Assembly: GCF_959020145.1 (NCBI RefSeq)
Contig: NZ_CAUEQY010000039.1
Coordinates: 1 to 9,395 of the forward strand
Length of the DNA: 9,395 nucleotides
Direction of reading: 5' to 3'
Origin: an uncultured Bifidobacterium sp.
Lineage (GTDB): Bacteria > Actinomycetota > Actinomycetes > Actinomycetales > Bifidobacteriaceae
The translations under genes and the position numbers were made by a program. The stretch's first letter is position 1. Each line of letters opens with the position of its first letter. The notes beneath the pieces were generated by a model. That model had not been told where the DNA came from and ran no database searches. It worked only from the letters and a program-made list of their open reading frames with translations. This document shows positions 5,436-9,395 of this stretch, in pieces.

Positions 5436-6932
5436 ATGAACGTATTACGTAAGAAATCCGTCGAGCAGACGCTGGCGGAAACAGAGGAGTCGGGGCGCTC
5501 CCTGAAACGAGACCTGACCTGGTGGGATTTGGCCATTATGGGCGTGGCCGTGGCCGTCGGCGCGGGTATCTTTTCCATCGGCGCGCAGGCGGCAGCCTTC
5601 CATGCGGGTCCGGCCGTGATCATCAGCTTCCTCATCGCCGGCGTGGTATGCGGTGCGGCCGTAATGTGCTACGCCGAATTCGCGTCCATGATTCCGGTTG
5701 CGGGATCCGCCTACACCTTCACCTACACCACCGTCGGTGAGATCGTCGCGTGGGTGATCGGCTGGGATTTGATCCTTGAAATGCTGATGGCAGGCTCCGT
5801 CGTCTCCAAATATTGGGGCGTCTATCTCAACGATTTCTTCCGACTTGTCGGATGGAATATCAATACCAACGTCACCATCGGATCATTCAATTTCGATTTC
5901 GCGCCAATCATCGTCGTAGCTTTCTTCACGGCACTGCTGGTGTGCGGCACGAAAATCGGCGCACGGGTCGACGGCGCGCTTACCATGCTGAAAATCGCCA
6001 TCGTGCTATTCGTGGTAATCGTCGGATTCTTCTACGTCAAAGCCGAGAACTTCACCCCATTCATTCCACCGAGCGAACCGGCGACCGCCACCGGATCCGG
6101 GTTGGCCGCAACCATGGAACAGCCATTATGGCAGTGGGCCACCGGCATGACCCCCAGCATTTACGGCATTGCCGGCATCATCTCCGGAGCCGCGCTCGTG
6201 TTCTTCGCGTTCCTCGGCTTCGATGTAGTCGCCACCACTTCCGAAGAAACCGTCAATCCGAAGAAGAACGTTCCGCTGGGTATAGGCGTGGGCATGGGAC
6301 TGATCATCGTGCTTTACACCCTCGTCGCCATCGTCACCACCGGCATGGTCTCCTACAAAGACCTCGCCAAGCAGAAAGATCCGTCGCTTGCCACGGCATT
6401 CGAAATGGTCGGCGCTGACTGGGCCGCCAAAATCATCAGTTTTGGCATTGTGATCGGCCTGGCCACCGTGGTCATGGTGCTGCTGCTCGGCCTGACCCGC
6501 GTGGTGTTCGCCATGAGCCGAGATGGCCTGCTGCCGCGCTCGCTCAGTCACACGGGCAAGCACGGCACTCCAGTGCGTCTGCAGATTGCCGTCGGCGTGG
6601 TCATGGCACTCATCGCAGCCAGCTGCAACGTCAGTATCCTTGCCGACATGGTGAACATCGGCACGCTGTCGGCATTCACCCTTGTTTCAATCTCTATTCC
6701 GATCATGCGCAAGAAGCGCCCCGACCTGAAGCGAGTCTTCAAAATCCCCGGCAATCCATGGGTGCCTATCCTCATCGCGCTCGCCAACATCTGGCTCATG
6801 CTCAACCTGAGCGTGCTCACCTGGATTCGATTCGTGGTCTGGCTTGCGGTCGGCTTCTGCATCTACTTCGGCTACGGCTACCGCCACGCCCGACTTGGTA
6901 CGGGAGAGCTGGAAGTTGGCAATCAAGAGTAG
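5436..6932 (+). CDS. APC-superfamily amino-acid permease (cationic amino-acid transporter type)
   Basis: 498-aa inner-membrane transporter with about 12 predicted helices, the usual APC size. A charged cytoplasmic N terminus (SLKRDLTWWDL) leads into the first helix with the conserved glycine-rich break VGAGIF at about 41-46. A second hallmark, FFAFLGFDVVATTSEETVNPKKNVP (about 255-280), gives the unwound sixth helix and the following loop, as in the CAT/YfnA group. It most likely imports amino acids in symport with protons; the exact substrate cannot be read from sequence. A purine-rich Shine-Dalgarno (GGGAGAAGGG, about 5419-5428) precedes ATG 5436. The 30-base gap after murB contains no terminator, so co-transcription is likely. 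Its codons are strongly C-ended, unlike dapC downstream. Confidence 0.88.
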   Translation: MNVLRKKSVEQTLAETEESGRSLKRDLTWWDLAIMGVAVAVGAGIFSIGAQAAAFHAGPAVIISFLIAGVVCGAAVMCYAEFASMIPVAGSAYTFTYTTVGEIVAWVIGWDLILEMLMAGSVVSKYWGVYLNDFFRLVGWNINTNVTIGSFNFDFAPIIVVAFFTALLVCGTKIGARVDGALTMLKIAIVLFVVIVGFFYVKAENFTPFIPPSEPATATGSGLAATMEQPLWQWATGMTPSIYGIAGIISGAALVFFAFLGFDVVATTSEETVNPKKNVPLGIGVGMGLIIVLYTLVAIVTTGMVSYKDLAKQKDPSLATAFEMVGADWAAKIISFGIVIGLATVVMVLLLGLTRVVFAMSRDGLLPRSLSHTGKHGTPVRLQIAVGVVMALIAASCNVSILADMVNIGTLSAFTLVSISIPIMRKKRPDLKRVFKIPGNPWVPILIALANIWLMLNLSVLTWIRFVVWLAVGFCIYFGYGYRHARLGTGELEVGNQE

Positions 6933-6962
6933 TCTTGAACGGTAAGTGTTAAGGAGGTAACC

Positions 6963-7283
6963 ATGCCATACGTTGTCGCTCAGCCGTGCGTCGATGTCAA
7001 AGACAAGGCCTGCGTGGACGAATGCCCGGTCGATTGCATCTACGAGGGCTCCCGTTCCCTGTACATCAATCCGAACGAATGCGTGGATTGCGGCGCATGC
7101 GAACCGGTGTGCCCGACTGAAGCCATCTTCTATGAAGATGATCTGCCAGACGAGTGGGCCTGGTACAAGGATGCCGCAGTCAGCTTCTTCGCTGAAGTCG
7201 GCGATATGGGCGGCGCTTCCGCAGCCGGCCCGATCGGTAAGGATCCGGAGCAGGTAGCTGCTCTGCCGCCGCAAAATCAGTGA
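6963..7283 (+). CDS. fdxA: Seven-iron ferredoxin ([3Fe-4S][4Fe-4S])
   Basis: 106-aa soluble electron carrier. Eight cysteines lie at residues 9, 17, 21, 25, 40, 43, 46 and 50. By comparison with Azotobacter ferredoxin I, Cys9, Cys17 and Cys50 should hold the [3Fe-4S] cluster; Cys21, Cys40, Cys43 and Cys46 the [4Fe-4S] cluster; and Cys25 is the extra conserved cysteine. The missing cysteine between 9 and 17 (CVDVKDKAC) is why this is a seven-iron and not an eight-iron type. The C-terminal extension (LPDEWAWYKDAAVSFF onward) is usual in actinobacterial FdxA/FdxC. The Shine-Dalgarno AAGGAGGT at 6951-6958 is near perfect. The neighbouring dapC is a conserved actinobacterial partner, though no direct biochemical link is known to me. 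Its redox partner is not evident here. Confidence 0.95.
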   Translation: MPYVVAQPCVDVKDKACVDECPVDCIYEGSRSLYINPNECVDCGACEPVCPTEAIFYEDDLPDEWAWYKDAAVSFFAEVGDMGGASAAGPIGKDPEQVAALPPQNQ

Positions 7284-7296
7284 TCGGCATTTGAAA

Positions 7297-7332
7297 GCGG
7301 CCTTTTCCCGTTGGAAGAGGCCGCATATTTTT
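7297..7332 (+). terminator. Intrinsic terminator after fdxA
   Basis: 12-bp stem GCGGCCTTTTCC (7297-7308) with GGAAGAGGCCGC (7313-7324), one G-T pair, loop CGTT, followed by a T-run around 7328-7333. It lies only 32 bases before dapC, so dapC needs either read-through or a promoter overlapping the hairpin. Confidence 0.92.
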
Positions 7333-7363
7333 TGTTTATAGAGGATTATAAGGAGTTTCCACG

Positions 7364-8512
7364 ATGGGCTTTCATGAGTTTTCTTCGCCATACGATTGGT
7401 CGCGTATCGCAGCATACAAGCGCACGGCAAAAGCCGCGTTCGGAGGCATGATCGACCTGTCCGTGGGATCTCCCGTCGATCCCGTGCCCGACTCGGTGCG
7501 CAAGGCGCTCGCAGTGGCGGCGAATGATCCGAATGCGTATGGATATCCGGCTACTGCAGGTACTGCCGATTTACGTGCTGCGATTGCTGAATGGTTTTCG
7601 GCGGCTCGCAATGTTGATTTGCAGGCGATCCATGCTGATGTGGTGCCTACAGTCGGCTCCAAAGAGGGTGTTGCGTTGATGGCGTCGCTACTGCATTTCG
7701 GTGAGGATGATGTTGTGGTGCAGCCGAAGGTTTCGTACCCGACGTATGAGATCGGCACGCAGTTGGCTGGAGCGCAGGTGCTTAAGGTCGACGATGTGGC
7801 TGATGTTGCGTCGTGGCGCAATGTGCCCGGCGTCAAAGCGGTGTGGGTGAATTCCCCTTGCAATCCGACGGGCGAGGTGTATTCGGCCGAGCGGATGGCT
7901 GGCATTGTCGCAGCTGCGCGTGAGATCGGCGCGGTGGTGCTTTCCGACGAATGCTATGCGCTGATGCAGTGGAGGGGTGCTACGAATAGTGCTGATGATG
8001 ATCCGCTGCAATCGACGCCGTGCGCTTTGCGAAGTGATGTGTGTGCGGGTTCCGCTGAAGGCGTGCTGGTGCTGTATTCGTTGAGCAAGCAGAGCAATAT
8101 GGCTGGGTATCGTACCGCGTTCATTGCCGGAGATGAGTCTTTGATTGCATCGATGAGTGCATATCGCAAGCAGATTGGTCAGATTATTCCCGGTCCGGTG
8201 CAGGCTGCGATGGCTGCCGGACTGCGTGATCTGGAATCCGTCAAGGTTCAGCATGCGCGCTATCGGGAACGTCTCGGCGTGTTGGTGAGCGCGTTGCGTG
8301 CTTACGGATACTGCACCGACATGCCGGATGGTGCATTGTATGTGTGGGTGAGAGCCAAGTCGGGCGATTGCTGGACCGATATGGAGCAGCTTGCCAAGAT
8401 CGGCATCATCGCCAGCCCCGGCGAGTTCTATGGTGCGCCGGAATGTCTGCGTTTCTCCGCCACTGCCAGCGACGAGGCGATCGCTTCCGCTGCTGAACGT
8501 TTGGCGCGCTAA
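7364..8512 (+). CDS. dapC: Succinyldiaminopimelate aminotransferase (DapC)
   Basis: 382-aa PLP-dependent fold-type I aminotransferase. In the succinylase route it transaminates N-succinyl-2-amino-6-ketopimelate with glutamate to give N-succinyl-LL-diaminopimelate, on the way to lysine and cell-wall diamino acid. Visible features are the N-terminal IDLSVGSPVDPVPDSVR, YGYPATAG, the segment VNSPCNPTGEVYS that contacts the cofactor, SDECYA, and the PLP-lysine motif SLSKQSNMAGYR with the lysine near residue 242. The C-terminal half contains PDGALYVWV and the substrate arginine segment APECLRFSATAS. A short polar stretch (about residues 205-230) before the PLP lysine appears slightly long. The Shine-Dalgarno AAGGAG at 7350-7355 precedes ATG 7364. 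A weak promoter may overlap the fdxA terminator. The fdxA-dapC pair is conserved in Actinobacteria. A closely related aminotransferase function cannot be excluded by sequence. Confidence 0.88.
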   Translation: MGFHEFSSPYDWSRIAAYKRTAKAAFGGMIDLSVGSPVDPVPDSVRKALAVAANDPNAYGYPATAGTADLRAAIAEWFSAARNVDLQAIHADVVPTVGSKEGVALMASLLHFGEDDVVVQPKVSYPTYEIGTQLAGAQVLKVDDVADVASWRNVPGVKAVWVNSPCNPTGEVYSAERMAGIVAAAREIGAVVLSDECYALMQWRGATNSADDDPLQSTPCALRSDVCAGSAEGVLVLYSLSKQSNMAGYRTAFIAGDESLIASMSAYRKQIGQIIPGPVQAAMAAGLRDLESVKVQHARYRERLGVLVSALRAYGYCTDMPDGALYVWVRAKSGDCWTDMEQLAKIGIIASPGEFYGAPECLRFSATASDEAIASAAERLAR

Positions 8513-8523
8513 GCCGATATGCA

Positions 8524-8557
8524 AAAGGGCTTCCGGCAATCGCTGGAAGCCCTTTAT
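8524..8557 (+). terminator. Terminator-type hairpin after dapC
   Basis: Perfect 11-bp stem AAAGGGCTTCC (8524-8534) with GGAAGCCCTTT (8545-8555) and a 10-base loop. The T-tail is short. An ATG at 8519 that opens the next reading frame lies just before the stem, so that frame's first 13 codons are terminator, not gene. Confidence 0.85.
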
Positions 8558-9127
8558 CGGCGGAGTCAGAGGGAGTCCAACGCCCATGCGTCTTATGGCT
8601 ATGCGCAGCTGTTGATGTCGCTGATCCAGGAGTGGTGTGCGCTGTTCAAGCGTCCGGAACTACCATTCATATTCGCCCAATTGCCGAACTATACTTTGGA
8701 ACCCGATTGCGATTGGCCAAGGCTGCGTGATGAACAACGGCGCGCTTTGACGTTGTGGAACACGGCGATGGTGGTGACGATCGGATATGGAGAGGATAAT
8801 GACCTGCATCCTTTGGATAAGCGCCATGTCGCGCAGCGCTTGGCAACGGCTGCCGAGTCGTTGGTTTATGGACGTGATCGCGAGCCGATGGGGCCGCTTC
8901 CTGTCATGGTGATTCACAAGGATGACGGCATTGAGATCTCCTTCACCCATACGGGAGGGGGATTGGTCTGCACAGGCGACGTGCCTTTTGACATCTTGGA
9001 GCCGGGAGGCTCGATATATCGGGTGAAGGCTCGTCGGTACGATTGCTATGGCGGTAACGGAACCGGGCGTGCGAGTGGCGCAGTGAGAGAGCTCTCCCCA
9101 GTACAGTGTCAGTTTGTCGGCCAATGA
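8557..9127 (+). pseudogene. Remnant of a sialate O-acetylesterase (C-terminal half)
   Basis: The reading frame resembles the second half of the SGNH-type sialate O-acetylesterase (SASA) family, which removes O-acetyl groups from sialic acids. SQRESNAHASYGYAQLL matches the family's WYQGESNA region, with R where G is expected (one base from it) and R where W is expected. LPFIFAQLPNY, then WPRLRDEQRRALTL, NTAMVVTIGYGEDNDLHP (the Asp/His catalytic block) and KRHVAQRLA follow in the right order. GPLPVMVIHKDDGIEISFTHTGGGL continues the family, but the similarity fades after about 9035 and the frame ends early. The N-terminal half with the nucleophile (GQSN) is absent; the dapC terminator stands where it should be. 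The fragment cannot be an active esterase. The family call is from recalled motifs. Confidence 0.75.
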
Positions 9128-9299
9128 AGCATCGATGATAACGCTATTGCCGGGGACAGCGTAAATAGTTTTCGCAGTTAATCGTGTTTGGGCGGAAGCC
9201 TGCAATTTCCTGCTTTTGAAATACTTAAATCTATTCGAAAGTTTCGTAAATATTTGCATATAGAGCTTTCGTAACAAAAATTTTAAGTATTTAGTTAAG
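9128..9299. other. AT-rich stretch without a gene
   Basis: No gene is seen on either strand. The composition becomes much richer in A and T than the rest of the window, mainly from about 9200 on. It contains an inverted pair AAATACTTAAA (9219-9229) and TTTAAGTATTT (9282-9292), a small palindrome CGAAA-G-TTTCG (9236-9246), and TTTCGTAAA (9242-9250), whose reverse complement recurs at 9365-9373. Confidence 0.6.
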
Positions 9300-9333
9300 T
9301 GACTTGACTTTCTTGAAAGTCAAGTCATATAAT
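9300..9333 (+). promoter_or_regulatory. Near-consensus promoter embedded in a 12-bp inverted repeat
   Basis: TTGACT (9304-9309) and a perfect TATAAT (9328-9333) are 18 bp apart. A perfect inverted repeat, TGACTTGACTTT (9300-9311) with AAAGTCAAGTCA (9316-9327) and loop CTTG, covers the -35 and the whole spacer. A protein bound here would exclude polymerase, so this looks like an operator. Transcription would start near 9340 and run out of the window. The gene it serves is not seen. Confidence 0.7.
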
Positions 9334-9351
9334 CAAGCAATGCTTTGACTG

Positions 9352-9367
9352 AAATGCTAAAGCATTT
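9352..9367. promoter_or_regulatory. Second palindrome downstream of the promoter
   Basis: AAATGCT-AA-AGCATTT is a perfect 7-bp dyad just downstream of the predicted transcription start. AATGCTTT at 9339-9346 adds a further half-site. It is possibly an operator for a dimeric repressor, or part of a leader hairpin. An ATG at 9375 follows without a Shine-Dalgarno, so the downstream start is undecided. Confidence 0.45.
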
Positions 9368-9395
9368 ACGAAACATGAAGATGTGTGTTCGTGCA

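Noticed and set aside
7688..8587. 299-aa open frame antisense to dapC
   Set aside because: Shadow of dapC that also runs through the dapC terminator; no family features.
8660..9277. 205-aa minus-strand frame over the esterase remnant
   Set aside because: The plus strand carries the family motifs in order; the minus product is featureless and has no ribosome site that I can see.
9375..9395. Start of a gene at ATG 9375 (MKMCVRA)
   Set aside because: No Shine-Dalgarno and only seven codons are available before the window ends, so it cannot be supported.

Overview
The window looks like the chromosome of a Bifidobacterium or a close high-GC Actinobacterium. The evidence is the protein sequences and actinobacterial gene order: rimJ followed by a membrane protein; a groES with no groEL behind it; tRNA-Met, rpmG, murB; and fdxA followed by dapC. 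It is mostly core chromosome, with an accessory-looking, partly decayed stretch at the right end. I cannot assign a species from sequence alone.

Left part (1-2775): a minus-strand 5-formyltetrahydrofolate cyclo-ligase diverges from a plus-strand RimJ-type N-acetyltransferase. A three-helix membrane protein with a long charged coiled coil and disordered tail follows. This matches the actinobacterial block fthC / galU / moeA (glp) / rimJ / membrane protein (glpR), but galU and the gephyrin-like moeA are absent between fthC and rimJ. A strong intrinsic terminator closes the unit at 2746-2775.

Heat-shock unit (2796-3310): a perfect CIRCE operator, a promoter overlapping it, a leader of about 100 nt whose Shine-Dalgarno can fold into a hairpin, a GTG-started groES and a large terminator hairpin.

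Translation and cell wall (3311-5435): a gene-free stretch of about 330 bases ends in a promoter for tRNA-Tyr(GTA), tRNA-Thr(GGT), tRNA-Met(CAT) and rpmG, closed by a terminator. murB (UDP-N-acetylenolpyruvoylglucosamine reductase) follows, apparently as a leaderless message, with an APC-family amino-acid permease 30 bases behind it.

Redox and lysine/DAP (6963-8556): a seven-iron ferredoxin (fdxA) with its own terminator, then the PLP aminotransferase of the succinylase DAP/lysine route (dapC), again with a terminator.

Right end (8557-9395): directly abutting the dapC terminator is the C-terminal half of a sialate O-acetylesterase that lacks its nucleophile region, so it is a remnant. An AT-rich stretch without a recognisable gene follows. 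It carries a near-consensus promoter embedded in a 12-bp inverted repeat and a second palindrome just downstream, most likely the control region of a regulated gene beyond the window. I did not find a wholly new multigene system. The most interesting items are the groES leader hairpin, the GlpR-like protein without a neighbouring Glp, the esterase remnant and the operator-like region at the end.
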